Positions 23,425 through 40,110 of a DNA stretch of 64,000 nt are shown piece by piece; position 1 is the stretch's first letter; each line of letters begins with the position of its first letter. The translations under genes and the position numbers were made by a program. The notes below the pieces were generated by a model that saw nothing but the letters and a program-made list of their open reading frames with translations, did no database searches and was not told the origin of the DNA. The DNA is from Punica granatum (lineage: Eukaryota > Streptophyta > Magnoliopsida > Myrtales > Lythraceae): contig NC_045130.1 of the NCBI RefSeq assembly GCF_007655135.1, positions 12,214,001-12,278,000 on the forward strand, in the 5' to 3' direction.

Positions 23425-23892
23425 AAGAGGTCAGGGGTTGGACTATTGAGAGAGTTGAGCTTTCATTTCGTTTTCAGCTTGAACAGTTTTGCCGTCTGCT
23501 TCTGATCCCATGTGCTAGAAAATTCATGTTTGGACTGTGAATCGGTTGAAAATTAGCGGCGCAATTTTGTGTATTTCTCTTGAAGTTCATGATTTTATTG
23601 TTCAAATTCGAAGGCTTTCAAAGGGTATGGGACATGGCATGTGATTATTGACCCGGTCATATTGCGGCTGCTTCTTCTATATTATATTCCGTCCCCAACC
23701 GCTGAGATCTCGTTTTTCTTGATCACAAGACATAGACAACCTTTCTACGCCTCCCAAGTTCTTGTCGGTTTACAACTTTTACTCCCCAGGATTTGTTCGC
23801 AAAGATTTTCTTATTCGTCTGTCTTAATATCATTCAGCAAAACTTCGAGACCCGTAATTGAGGATGCAATAGCTTGCTAGCTAACCGAAGGA

Positions 23893-28399
<4,507 letters not shown>

Positions 28400-29140
28400 T
28401 GCGTCTGTTGAAATTTGCCTTGATCCTGTCTAGAACTGGTTTTTGCATTGGAATTTCAGCTGTTGGATTAGTACGGGTCCTCGGTTGAAGCAAGTTGATT
28501 CCGCATGATCTGATGGATGCCTTTTAAATTCCGAAGAGACTAAATCCAGATGAGATTGTCTTTAGTTAGATATGTTGTGTGTACTAAGTATGTGAAGTTC
28601 ATCGCGAGTGAGTTACTTAGACGAAGAATGTACATGATGAGAGTTCATTGGAAAATGTACATCTGTTTCAAAGTTATTCGGATTCTTATAGTTTCTTTCA
28701 TTTTCGAATGGTTATTGCGTCGAACCTCCACATCTCAGCAAGTCTTCTCACATTGACAGATGATAAAAATCTCCAAACTTAAGCTTGTCTGACTACTACA
28801 AGTGATAAAGGCAGTAAAATCCACTTCAATAGATGAGATTTTCCACCGGGAAAACAGGATTCAATACGTGCTGATCTGATTGCTTTCAGTCGAGCCAAAC
28901 TGACTGACGAGTCCTGAACTATATCACTGTTTCGATCTTCAATGAACCAAAAGTCGACAAGAGTGAGAATTACAAGCTGGCGCTTCTAAATAAAAGCCAC
29001 AAATGATTCAAGAGAATGATAAGAAACTGCTCATTCGCTCGATAACAGTCTCCTATATATGCTTCTGTGCCTCTAGTGCACTTCCTTGTTCCGTTACCAT
29101 CACGAAATCATTCCCATCAAGAGAGAAGCTGATTTTGAGT
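28400..29140. other. Convergent 3' spacer between XLG3 and RPN9
   Basis: Contains the two 3' untranslated regions. Nothing else was recognised. Confidence 0.6.
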
Positions 29141-32100
29141 TCATACTGCAACAAGGTCGGGGGTTTCTGATTCAATGGACAACAAGGCCGTGTGCACTTT
29201 GTCTGCCCAGTTGTCGAGTCGATCACGCAAGGATTTGATCTGTGGAATCCCCAAAACTCTAGGTTGTACCCAAGAGACATGTACTGTTCCATCTACTTGA
29301 TCGATTATGCCCTCAATCAGATGAACCTGCATTGAGATTGCAAATATTGAATGAGCATCTTTTAAATAACAGGAGCACAGAATTTCTCTAATTGAATCAG
29401 TAACAGAGCCAAGAAGAGGACATCGACCAATTCATTTCAAAAAGGTTAATCAATAAGCTCAAGACTCACAGAAAGGCTCTTCATGAGTAGATGCTCAACA
29501 TCCTTAATAGAAAGTTTGGCGCGTTGTGCAATGACATCTAATGGAATTGTCCGATCTTCAGATGGACGGCTGCAAATTGTAGTACAATATTTGAGCCATT
29601 GAACACTCGAAGATTTTTAACAAACACCAGAATTAATAAACGGAGAAAAAGAAATAATACTACCTGAATATTATTTCCATGAGGCAGAGAATGTTGATCT
29701 TTTCTAAGAGCTGCTTCTCATTCTCGACCAAACCAGGTTGCGCATTAAGAGCAGCATTATGTATATGACATAGTTCTTGGTAACGAACTGAATCACCAGC
29801 ATTGAAGGCCTGAAGAATGTGGTACATCCACTCAACCTTTGTCCCCAGCAGACTCTCAATCTACCAATAGTTTGAAGCAATCAAATATTATTTTAAAACC
29901 ATCGGCAAACATTATAGCAAGTCTAATTTTCAAAAAGAAGTTAGATATGCTGACGGAAACACAGAATCCCAACATCTGTTTCCGAGACACCAACAGATTG
30001 CCAACCATTACCCTAAGAATGCCTGTAAGATGCCCAAGAATATTTTCGGACAATAAAAAATCAATAGGGATAGCTAAACGGCACTTTCCATTACAGAAGC
30101 CCTTGATTTTCCCAATGTATCGTGAAAAACCTACTTTGGAAGTCATCTTCTCCATATACATTAGAATCAATACAAAACAAAAAAGTTCATGAAACTAGAA
30201 AAGGGGCCAACAAATATGTCCATTTAGCATCAATTCACAAATAGCGCTTAGCATTATGAGTTGCTCACCATGGAAAATCTACATCCTATTCTGAATAACC
30301 GGCAAGATATATCATACAGCCAAATAACATGAGTTCAAGGAAAAATACATTAAAATTTAGATAAACGCTCAAGAAAAGTTCAGGAAACACAAAACTATAG
30401 ATCTATGGAACACTTACAATAGGATGCGCCAGCAGTTCGCCAAAGTTGTAAATGTTGTCTCCAAGCAACGCAGAAAGGGACAAATCAAATGCCAGATCCT
30501 ACAGCGGGGCATAAGACTTCAGAATTGTAACATCATGCACAATAAAAGGGCAAGTCCATGGACTACAAGTATAGCAACATGAATAATAATAGCTTATCAG
30601 TTGCATCATGCAGTCATCCAAAAGGAGTTAAAGAGGCATCTAATGCTTTTCCTGGACTATGAAGTTTGAAATGAGTGCTCCTTTGAGTACATTGAGAATG
30701 AGGGGAAAAAGAACTGCAGCTGCAGCAAGGTTGCTGAACATCTTCTAGACAAAGATTAATTTCTTATGAACTATGAAATGGAAGAACTTCACAAAGTCCA
30801 GTGGATTTCTGAGTGCTCATACCTGCTTAAATGAATCTGACAAGGACTCCACTGAAGTGTATGCTAAATAGAGAAGAGCATTTCTATAAAACTCAGCATA
30901 CTCCTTGTGTACTTTATGATACTGAGATGAAACCCAGTAGTAGCTTGCATAAACTGAGGGATCAATGTCTGTCATACTGTCAAGGGTACTCTTTCCTTCT
31001 TCCAATAGCTTTTTGCATTCCTTTCGATCCTCATCAAGTTTGAACATAGCGATCTGCATCTTAATACAGAGGATAGGTTCCTCTATGCGCTGTTCTTTGG
31101 TAGAGAGAAGCTTCTCAATGACTCCTTCAAGATAAGTAACTGCAGCTTTTTTCTCCGAATATTGTCGGGAAACTACCACAGCAAACTGGGCCAGCTTGAG
31201 GAGATTAATTTTGGTTTCAAAGTCCGTAATGAAATTATGGTACAACTGTATCAATAAATCACCAGCCTGGTATTCAACACAAACAGAAATAAGAGTCACG
31301 TAATGTTACAAAAATGAAAAAAAAGCGGTTTATTAATTTATAATTTAAAACGCACTGATCACAGCAAAAGAAAGTACACTGCTGTGACAAGATTGCAAAT
31401 TAAGTTGCAGTGATCGGACCAATCTATTATTTTACTTTTTGATTACAAAATATTGATCCCAATTGTTGGCTCACCTTATCATCGCCATCTACCATGTCAT
31501 TAGGCTAAGAAAAATTGCCAGCTTTTAGTAGAGAATAGAGAATGGGATTTCATCCATTACACCAACATTCTTCCAACTTCAAAGCAAATTTCACCCTACA
31601 CTACAGTACAAATTTTTCCTCTCTGATTTAAGCTACGAAGGTGGCATATCCACAAAGTCAAGAAACATAGAAACTTCATATATCACTCTTGTTATCCATT
31701 TATATGTGCTTCCATTTTATTCACAAATTTCTCCCCGTAATGCAGCAATATGAACCAATTTATTGAAGAGATTGACTGCCTTGAAGTGAATTGAACCAGC
31801 AAAATGTACTTGAATCATGCCTTCCAACAGCAACATGAACCAGGAACCGGAGGTTGGCATATGTAGTATTTTCCAAACAGGGGATCGACGAGAAAGCTGA
31901 AAGTCCATTCCTTTTCTTAGGCACAATGATCACACTCTTAAAGCAAAAAATTATTCCTCCAGATTTCAAAATTATTTTTTTAACTATCTGCAAAGTTGCG
32001 AGTTTCTCCCACAATTGGTCAAAACAAGAACTGATCACCGGCTTCTTAATATCTCAACGACCCTAACACTCATGAAAGGATAAGCCACATAAAGACACCT

Positions 32101-32411
32101 AGTAGAGCTAGCAATTCAGTACAGTTTCGTGCTCTCACAGCGACAGGCAATCCTAGCTGACGTCTGCTGAACGTATGCATAACATTTAGTCCATTCCGCT
32201 CATTCTAGCGGATAATCGATACAGCAATCATCCTCTATCCTACTGGGTGAGTTTGACTAACCTGGGAAACGGCCTGAGCGACGAACTGCTCGAGCTTGAG
32301 GGAGAGCTGGTGCCAGAGCTTCTTCTGGTAGAGATCCCCCATAGCGCTGTACCATTCCGCCATCTCCGGATTCGAGCTCCGGAGCGACTCCAGGTACTGC
32401 AGAGCCGCCAT
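29141..32411 (-). CDS. RPN9: 26S proteasome lid subunit RPN9 (PSMD13 homologue)
   Basis: A non-ATPase subunit of the 19S regulatory particle lid that helps lid assembly and 26S integrity in nucleus and cytoplasm. Six exons, read down the minus strand: 32411-32262, 31266-30823, 30498-30418, 29860-29664, 29569-29470, 29326-29141, giving 385 codons. Arabidopsis RPN9 has 386. The protein begins MAALQYLESLRSSNPEM and contains the family strings AGDLLIQLYHNFITDFETK, LDSMTDIDPSVYA and LLYLAYTSVESLS. The C-terminal PCI domain (about 180-345) includes LSALLGDNIYNFGELLAHP and VHLIEGIIDQVDGTV. All introns are GT-AG. A (GAA)n run lies just upstream of the ATG. The gene is convergent with XLG3. SUV2, its Arabidopsis neighbour, lies 13.7 kb away across an expanded spacer. 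Confidence 0.96.
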
Positions 32412-34086
32412 TGATGCTGCTTCGGTTGCTAGAGCGAAGAAGCTTTGTCACAGTTTCAAACAGCGCGGATTTTCGAAGAAGAAGAAGAAGAAGAAGAGAA
32501 ATGCGGTCTGCCTCTGTCTTGACGAGAAAGAAAAGAATGCGAAGGCGTTTGTTTGTTTCTGTTCAAGGGGCATGGCTTTTCGGTAATTTCGCATTGGCGG
32601 GGACGGGGATTCGGGTCGGGTTTTCTGACGATTGTTTCGTGTCGGATCGGGCTGTTTGGATTTGGATCGTCATAATGGGCTCAGGCCCAGTGCTTTTCTC
32701 CAGTGACATTTTTTTTTATTATTATATGATGTTCGCAAAATGTTGTTCAAATCTATTTATATATATTATATTAAAGTTGTCTTCCCGAGCCCGAGCGACA
32801 AGAGGCCTCCATTCGAGCGAGGAGAGCATGCCGTATAAGCATTTTCAACAAATCTTTAGCTCATGATCGTCGAGACATCTCCATTATTAATAATACCTCA
32901 ATTTTTATACTATAAAATAAATGAATTAATTGCAATTTTTACATTTAATTTTTTTTACTTTGTCTCTCCTCTTATACGTGCACCAAACGCCAGTCTTTCT
33001 CTCTTCCTCTTGGTTTTCAGTTACTCCTCCATCTTACTTTTGTTATACTCTTTTAAGTGTACGTCTATTTTAAGTTGTTGAACTCTTTTCCTCGATCTCC
33101 AATGTCAAATTATTGTCTTTTTAACTTCTCAAGCTCTTCATACATAATGACATGCTAAAATAATTAGAACTAAAATGCATAATCATTTTACGGGCTTCTT
33201 TTTTAAGTGAAGGGACACTAGAGACGATGTTGCTGGCGTCTTGATGGCAAATTGAGGCGTGCAGTCCAAGGAGAATTATCTTATTGTCAAATCCGTCATT
33301 GTAGTATGCTCTCTTCTGAACGATAATTTACTTTTTATGCGAATATGTGTATATTCATCTATTTGAGACGTCCGGTTTCTATTATGTATTTTAGACATAC
33401 TTTCATTATGTGTTTTGTACTTTATATTGAGAAATACTCTGATATTGAACATGGAAGGCATCCGATTTTTATTAGAGAATCTGTTTATATATCGTTTCCC
33501 CACATATATAGAGAACTTTAAGTTAGGCTCTTGGTCTTACGACCATTTATAAAGAAGAACTGTTTAGAACATATTATTAGTTCGTGAATAATTGACTTTA
33601 TGAAATTTATCCATTAAATACGCATTAAATTTTGAGAAAATCCCATAAATTTTGAAAATATTTCGTGATTATATTTCTAAAATATAATGCATAAAATAAT
33701 AAATTAAAATATATAATTACAAAGGCCCGCGCAAGCAAGCTGGTAATTATTAATCAATTCTATATATAAACTGCATTGCTAAAAGGGTGTGACAGGATGC
33801 AAGAGGAAAACTACTATTCGGACATCATGGGCAAAATAGTTTCTAGCAAGAAATGATTGGGAATAATAAATACTTTATAGTTCGGACAAAAGGAGGTATG
33901 GCAGAAACTGAAATTTGATTTCGTAACCGCAGGATCTCGCTCACTGGTAGGCCGAGTATCTTGAGTAGGGTACGCTACAAAGAACGGACTGCAGAAATTG
34001 GGGTATCTAGAAAAGGGTGTAGGAGATTATTCAGCCGTGTTTGTGTATAGATTAATTAAGCAAGTCCCAAGTGTAATATTAGTGCC
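32412..34086. other. RPN9 5' flank and spacer
   Basis: A (GAA)n-rich leader region (about 32478-32500) is followed by a GC-richer promoter (32520-32700), then AT-rich spacer. Frames here are short and unrecognised. Confidence 0.5.
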
Positions 34087-34838
34087 ATGATTATTTGACT
34101 CGCGAGTCGAATTGTGGAATCGTATAATTCTACATTTCACAGGGGACTAGCGATTTTGATTTCACCCCGAGAATCGAAATCTTAGAATTGTGATAGGATC
34201 GCGTCCAAAGTCATAGAATCGGTGCGATTCTACCAATTCTACACCAGGCTCAAAACTAAAAATTGGACCAAGTCCAGTTATTCGGCCTATAGAGCAGTCT
34301 GACTGGATTTTTTTTTCCTCTTCTATTGATCGACAAATGAATGGAGAATCGACTCCTGACTTCTGAGCTTTATTGAAGTCTCGATTCTCAAAGAAAGAAA
34401 AGAATTTAGCCCTAGCATTTCCCATTGCTCAAATCTTGCATTCTCTTGCTGAAATTGCCTTCATCTCCCGCTCAAATTGCTAATTATAATCGTCGTCCTT
34501 CCTCATTCGGTTGAAATTGACGATTGTAATCGTTGTCCTTCGAGCATTGCTGTGTGCTAATGTCTGCATTGATCTCTCCGTTGCTGCTCCGCTGTATGTT
34601 GATGATGTTGGTGTTGGCGATGAAGATTTGGATGATATTTGATCTGTTTATTCATCCTATGTTATGTTGTTAGCTTTTTATTTCTATTTTGAGATTTTAA
34701 GTTACGATCTGTGATTTAGTTTCTATATATATTTTTTTAATTACAGGTAAAATCTTACGATTCAAGATTTAATTCTACGATTCACGATTTTACGATCCTC
34801 GACCTATTTTAGTTAGAATTGCGATTCTAACTACCTTG
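34087..34838 (-). mobile_element. MULE-like non-autonomous element, copy B
   Basis: A 752-bp copy in inverted orientation relative to copy A. Its right end reversed (CAAGGTAGTTAGAATCGC, then GTGAATCGTAGAATT, then CTGTAATTAAAAAAATATAT) aligns with the left end of copy A. Its left end ATGATTATTTGACTCGCGAG aligns with copy A's right end. Flanks are ATTAGTGCC (34078-34086) and ATTAGTGTA (34839-34847), a 9-bp duplication with two changes. GATTC/GAATC words fill both ends. No transposase was seen. Confidence 0.65.
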
Positions 34839-35173
34839 ATTAGTGTAGCGTTGAGCTTCAAGTATGCTTTGTACTGGAAAGGGAAGGGGCCTGAAAATAG
34901 TAATCAATCGACAAGTATACATGGTGCTTGCTCCCTTAAAAAAAAAAAAAACCTTCAGAGAAAGGAACACAATGATTTTTCAATAGATTGTGGAGCTCGT
35001 GCGTGCAAGGATTCTTCTTTCTCCGACTTCTCTCGAATAGGAAAAATTCTACGGTGTAATCATATATTTTATTAAGAATTAAAATTAATCTAATTTACTA
35101 ATAATCTAAGTAAATATTTTCTAATTCTGTATGATTTACTTCATTACAAGTAATTTAGCAGAAACCTAGCCCT
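34839..35173. other. Spacer between MULE-like copy B and hairpin element
   Basis: AT-rich, with no feature recognised. Confidence 0.5.
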
Positions 35174-35680
35174 GTTTGATTTCTAAATCCGATTTTAGGA
35201 TTTTAACTCTACTCACTACACAATAAAAATCAACAACACAATTATTACTTTTCTATTTTTCTTCAATTTTTTAACCATTCAATTCAATTTTTAATAATAA
35301 ATTCTCTCAAATCTCAACTATTCATTACTTTTTTACACTTTTTTTTTTCATAATTCAATATCACAATCATTACAAACCAATTAAAATTAAAATTCAACTC
35401 AACTCAACTCTAAAATCATTGGTTTGTAATGATTGTGATATTGAATTATGAAAAAAAAGTGTAAAAAAGTAATGAATAGTTAAAAAAAAGTAATGATTAT
35501 ATTGTTGAATTGTATAAAAAGTAATGAATAGTTGATAAAATTTATTATTAAAAATTGAATTGAATGATTAAAAAATTGAAGAAAAATAGAAAAGAAATAA
35601 TTATGTTGTTGATTTTTGTTGTGTAGTGAGTAAAGTTAAAGTTATAGTTAAAATCTTAAAATCGAATTTAGAAATCAAAC
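35174..35680. mobile_element. Long foldback hairpin (Tourist-like MITE pair)
   Basis: The left arm 35174-35381 and right arm 35418-35680 are near-perfect inverted copies around a 36-nt loop that contains AACTCAACTCAACTC. The arms begin and end GTTTGATTTCTAAAT / ATTTAGAAATCAAAC. The right arm is about 55 bp longer because a segment containing AACTATTCATTACTTTT is duplicated. The same sequence family occurs singly at 13358-13655 and 16445-16718. A transcript would fold into one long dsRNA stem, a possible siRNA or proto-miRNA source. Confidence 0.85.
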
Positions 35681-36996
35681 AGTAATTTACTCCAAGTAAA
35701 TTAATTTACTCGAGAATATGTGTAATTTACTCGAAGTTTAGCCATTTTACGGTACAATCTTTTTAAAGTGATTGCAATCTGCACTTTCTCCCCAACGAGC
35801 CATAGGATGTCTTCTTTCTGATTCATTCAAGTTGAGAGAGTTTATTTATTCGTTTTTTTTTTTGACTTAATGTAGTGGAAGTAGAAATTTAAATAAAGAC
35901 ACATAGATAGTTTCATTGACTAATGTTAACTCAAAATTTTTGAATTCCTAAGTGAACGTGTGTGTGCCACAACATTATACGGCCCCTTTTTCTTATGCAA
36001 TTCTTTGTAGAATGTGAGATATTCCGTTATTTCTTTTGAACTTTAAACTGTTGTAAATGTTTTTCTGAAGTTTGAGTAATATAATACACTGTTTTTTTTT
36101 TGGTTGGAAGTAATACAATACTCTGCACTTGAATTTTTATGACTATGAACCCATACATATATACACAAATAGGTGACGTGGAGTAAAAATCCTCTTTAAT
36201 CATGTTGCTTGCTCTTTTTTTTTTTTAATGGTGAAGATAAGTCAAAAGTGCAAGCTACCGAAAATTTTGTCATGGAAGTTTTTTGAATTAAACTTTCATG
36301 TTTCATCAGTTCTTCTTTCAAAGGAGCCAAGTGCCGAGGCCAATGAGAGAGCATCACGTCTCACGTCACTGCTTGTCGAATTACCGTTGATAACTTTTTT
36401 TAGTTAAATAATTTATTCTTTTTTTTAAAGAAACTTCTTATTTTCTATAATAACTAAATACTTATTTAATACTAAGAAACTTTATTTTTGATATAACGAC
36501 GTATTATTTTGTAAGAAACTCGGTAATTTGATATAGCCAAACGCATATTTTGAATAATCACATCTCTAATATTACCGTTACTTGCAAAATCAAACATATC
36601 TCGAGCCTGCCAAATTTTTAAAATGCACACAATGCAAACACATATTTAAATGATTACCACTTGTTATTTGTGAAAGCTGAAGTTGCAGTTTTATGGTTAA
36701 TTAATTAATTAATGGTGGGGGGGTATGGTATGGGTTTTTAAAATGATGGTGTGTTGCAATATAGAATAATGATAACTTAAGATTAGAGAGAGAGGGCAGC
36801 GACCAAACCCACCAAAAGCAAACCTACTGAAACCATACACACATAAATAACGTACATTAATTCCCACGACATCATTACAAGTGTGCCGATATGGAATCAT
36901 TGTCTTCCCTTCCTTTCCTCCTTTTCCCTCATTAATTTGTTACGTCCAAATCAAGTAAATGAAAATTTCATCATCCCATCGAAGCTCAAACTCCCC
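35681..36996. other. Spacer and promoter region of the small peptide gene
   Basis: AT-rich. No gene was seen before the TATA box at 36997. Confidence 0.5.
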
Positions 36997-37003
36997 TATA
37001 TAA
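36997..37003 (+). promoter_or_regulatory. TATA box of the small secreted peptide gene
   Basis: TATATAA lies 74 bp before the ATG at 37077, giving a predicted leader of roughly 45 nt. The position is typical of a plant TATA promoter. Confidence 0.6.
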
Positions 37004-37076
37004 TCCCACCTCAATTCGATTCATCAAATATACACAGCAGAAAGCTAATTAATCGATTATAAGCTTTCATTAAAGG

Positions 37077-37349
37077 ATGGTGCGATTGATTGCGGTCCTC
37101 ACGGTCCTCACTCTCCTCTTCATCTTCACCTCGTCTATCTCAGCTCGTTCTGGATCTATTGCCGACCATCACGGTGTTCATCATCATCACCGGGGCAGGA
37201 ATCACGCTACCAGCAGGCTGCACAGGAGCAGCTGGCATAAGAAGAAGCCGTGGACGAATCATGGCCGTCGTGAAGGTCACAGTCCTCGGAAACACTTTGG
37301 CAATGGAGTTCCAAAGCATCCGCTTCAAGTGCTCAAGTTGCCCCTATAG
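37077..37349 (+). CDS. Putative small secreted basic His/Arg-rich peptide precursor
   Basis: A 90-aa frame with a classical signal peptide: MVR, then a hydrophobic core LIAVLTVLTLLFIF, with probable cleavage after SSISA near residue 23. The mature part is very basic and His-rich (ADHHGVHHHHRGRNH, then RREGHSPRKHFGNG) and ends VLKLPL. It has no cysteines. A TATA box and short leader precede it, supporting expression. I do not recognise a known peptide-hormone motif (CLE, CEP, PIP, IDA, RGF and CIF were considered). It could be a signalling peptide precursor or a metal-binding or antimicrobial peptide, and no function is assigned. The frame is intronless. An overlapping 103-codon frame at 37090 lacks these features. 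Confidence 0.5.
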   Translation: MVRLIAVLTVLTLLFIFTSSISARSGSIADHHGVHHHHRGRNHATSRLHRSSWHKKKPWTNHGRREGHSPRKHFGNGVPKHPLQVLKLPL

Positions 37350-38988
37350 CTCTTTTCGGTACGGTGTCTCCTTATGCGATGTCGAACCGCTGCTCATGTA
37401 ATGTTCAAAGCTTCCACCAAGTAGGAGTAGCAGTCGTGTATTAGTTCATAGGTCTCCATTTCTGCAGTTTGAAAGAACTGCTTATATGTTTGCGCGTGGA
37501 AAGGATGGAAATGATGATGACTGAATCTTAATGAATCGAAACAATATGTAATTGAAAGAACCTATTTTAAAATTTTCGTTACATGCATGATTAAATTACT
37601 TTGAAGAATTTTGAATATCAAGAACTTCTTATTCCTCAAGAAAACTCTCGATTGCTTTGATATCGTACAAATAACTTGGACACTTGAACGACTATGCATC
37701 GAATCGAATATAAAGAAAACAGAGGTATAGTCCATGTAACAGAAGTGAAAAAATCATTTCAATGAGGAGCTGATAGTTCTTATTTTCGAATGCACGGTGG
37801 CTTCACGACGTTGCGCTTTATCTTTTATATATTATAATATAATGATTGGATAGCCATTGGACAGCTCGGTGTTGAGTTTCTTCACTTTATCGCCTTAGAG
37901 CTCGAAGAAGCACTGGTTGCCCTCGTCTTATAAAAACTAAAATGGAGAAAATTTTGTGTCATTCCTCAATATCAACTACAGAAGAATACAAAAGAAAAAA
38001 AAGAATTCTATCCATATGTTAACTGTCATTCCTCAAAATCTACAGAAAGGCGGATGAAACTGGAATTTCTAATCCAGTTTGATGGGGTCACTTCTAATCC
38101 CCATATATAATCCAATATGCCTCTTCTGGTTTATTCCATTGAGCTTGTCCATACAGCTTTGTTGAATCTATAGATGAAGTGCGGCTGGCTAATCCCTCAG
38201 GCCTTCTTGTTTGAAGTGAGGAAAATGATCAGCACCCGAAAAGCTTTATAGTTACTAACCAAGAGAGCCTCTCTTGAAGAGTCCTAAACCTTGTTTGCCC
38301 TTAAAATTGATCCTGCAGAATCGGTACAGGGCGAATGAGTCTTCTGCATAGTCTATTATACAGTTAATAAGTATTCCCTGCATGGTTTTACTGTGACGCA
38401 CTAAGCCGACTGTATTGAGTTAATGGTGAAGGTCTTCAACTTTTGGATGCACTGAGAATTCATTTTTTACTGAACAAATGTGAGCAAAAGAGCATACGGT
38501 GATTGATGGTGTAATTAAGTTCTCCATCCTTGGTAAAAGAGAGATGCGTCTGATACCCCTGTTTTGTCTAAAGTTGCATTGTCAAGTGGCTTTTGTTTAA
38601 AATGGCGTTGGTAACCGAAGAAAGACGGTAAATGATATACTTTTTCAGCGATTCAATACATATCTGCAGTTCTTTCAGCAACTAACTTTATAATTCAATT
38701 ATTATTGGATTAACACTTGACGCTTGGATACAAATCACGAGTGCATATTCTCTCGTAACTTTCATTGCAAGATATCCATTGAAATATCCCCATCTAAGAT
38801 ATTACATAATCCCCTCATATACAGGATATTCTGGAAATGATCTGCAAGCCTCATTTGTGAAGAAGCTGCTGTGATGCCCATAGGAGAGCTCAGCGCAAAT
38901 ATCCTGAAAGTGAAGGCAAATCAGGTAGCTATAGTCTACCTAGATCAGTCATTTGCACTATTTATTTGTACCTTAGCGAAGATAATTC

Positions 38989-39027
<39 letters not shown>

Positions 39028-39923
39028 TTTTTTCAATTTGGAAAGGGGAGAAAGAAATTTTTTCTGGACTCTGGTGAAGAAAATCCAGATTTAGTCTTGT
39101 TGGCAAGTTTCTTATGAAACTTTTGTTGCAGATGGACCACAGTCCATTGAGAAAAGTTTGAAAGTAATCGTGTGAGTGAAAGACCATATAGGATATCGAA
39201 AAGTTTCCTTGTTATTTGTTTTCTGTATGTAAGGCAGCTGAATTTGGTGACTACTGAAATAATCATCTCTGAATCAAAACATTATAAATCCAATTAGTAA
39301 ATGTGTGTTCTCATTATGTCAGAGAGACAAATGTTCTGGTCGCAAAGCAGTCTGTTACTGCCTAATTGTCAAAGAAGATGGTACCGAATGGGGCGAGGTT
39401 GAGAATTGAGCGGTGCCATAGCCTTCTTGACTAACTTAAGGCTTGGAATGATTTGGGGAAAATGACAGTTCGGACAAAAACAACGGGACTTTTCATGGAA
39501 GTAGCACGACTCTCTGATCGAATCCGCTCAAGCTCTTACAGATGTTATGCCGTGTCCTTATAATGCTAGCGGACGTTCACAATTTGGTTTCCTTAAGCAT
39601 GCATTCATCTTCCACTTCTGCATCACGAGGATTATAGTATATCATGGGCATTTTGGCATGCAAGTATACACACTTGTACGATGCTCAATATGTCATCTGA
39701 TTTTCTCAATAGGTTATCTTGCAGATTTTCGTATCTGTCTAGAGTAACTTCGTTGTAGCGCTGAAGGTGATATTCAAGGAATAAATATAGAAGCATCAAA
39801 TTCATCATCAGTTGAGGGGAGAGATGGAGATTCGGGACCAGTCTTAGGCACCCTAACAAACTACGCCTCTATCGCTGGTTTCACGATAGTGACCGGGGTT
39901 TCTTGATACTTGAGTACGCTCAT
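37350..39923. other. Spacer downstream of the peptide gene
   Basis: No supported gene. A short open stretch at 38826-38930 (EEAAVMPIGELSANILK) resembles an isolated exon, but nothing around it continues the frame. A (CT)n tract lies at 38992-39022. Confidence 0.45.
38992..39022 (+). repeat. (CT)n microsatellite
   Basis: About 15 uninterrupted CT units followed by poly-T. Confidence 0.95.
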
Positions 39924-40110
39924 CACTACTAGAAATTCTGGATTTTCCAACGGAAGGATCCGTCAGGAATGCCATCGGAAAACTAATTTCCGATGGAAGG
40001 AGGCCATCGGGAAAGGGGCGTAGGAAAAGCCTCTGGTGGCCTTTTTGACATCCCGGTTTGTCGGAAATTTTTTCCAATGGCCATATCCGTCGGAGATCCC
40101 AACAGCCATG
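39924..40110 (+). mobile_element. Isolated CACTA transposon terminus
   Basis: Begins CACTACTAGAAATTCTGG, the standard CACTA-type end, followed by subterminal repeats of CCGTCGG, CCATCGG and CCGATGG type over about 180 bp. No transposase or opposite terminus was found nearby, so it is a truncated remnant. Confidence 0.65.

Noticed and set aside
29839..30192. 117-codon plus-strand frame
   Set aside because: It spans RPN9 intron 3 and the edge of exon 4 on the opposite strand, with no domain.
37090..37401. 103-codon frame overlapping the secreted peptide
   Set aside because: It lacks a signal peptide in the right place, starts later, and looks like a shadow of the 37077 frame.
38871..38930. 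Isolated exon-like stretch (MPIGELSANILK)
   Set aside because: No neighbouring exons or homologous family could be found, so it is not called as a gene.
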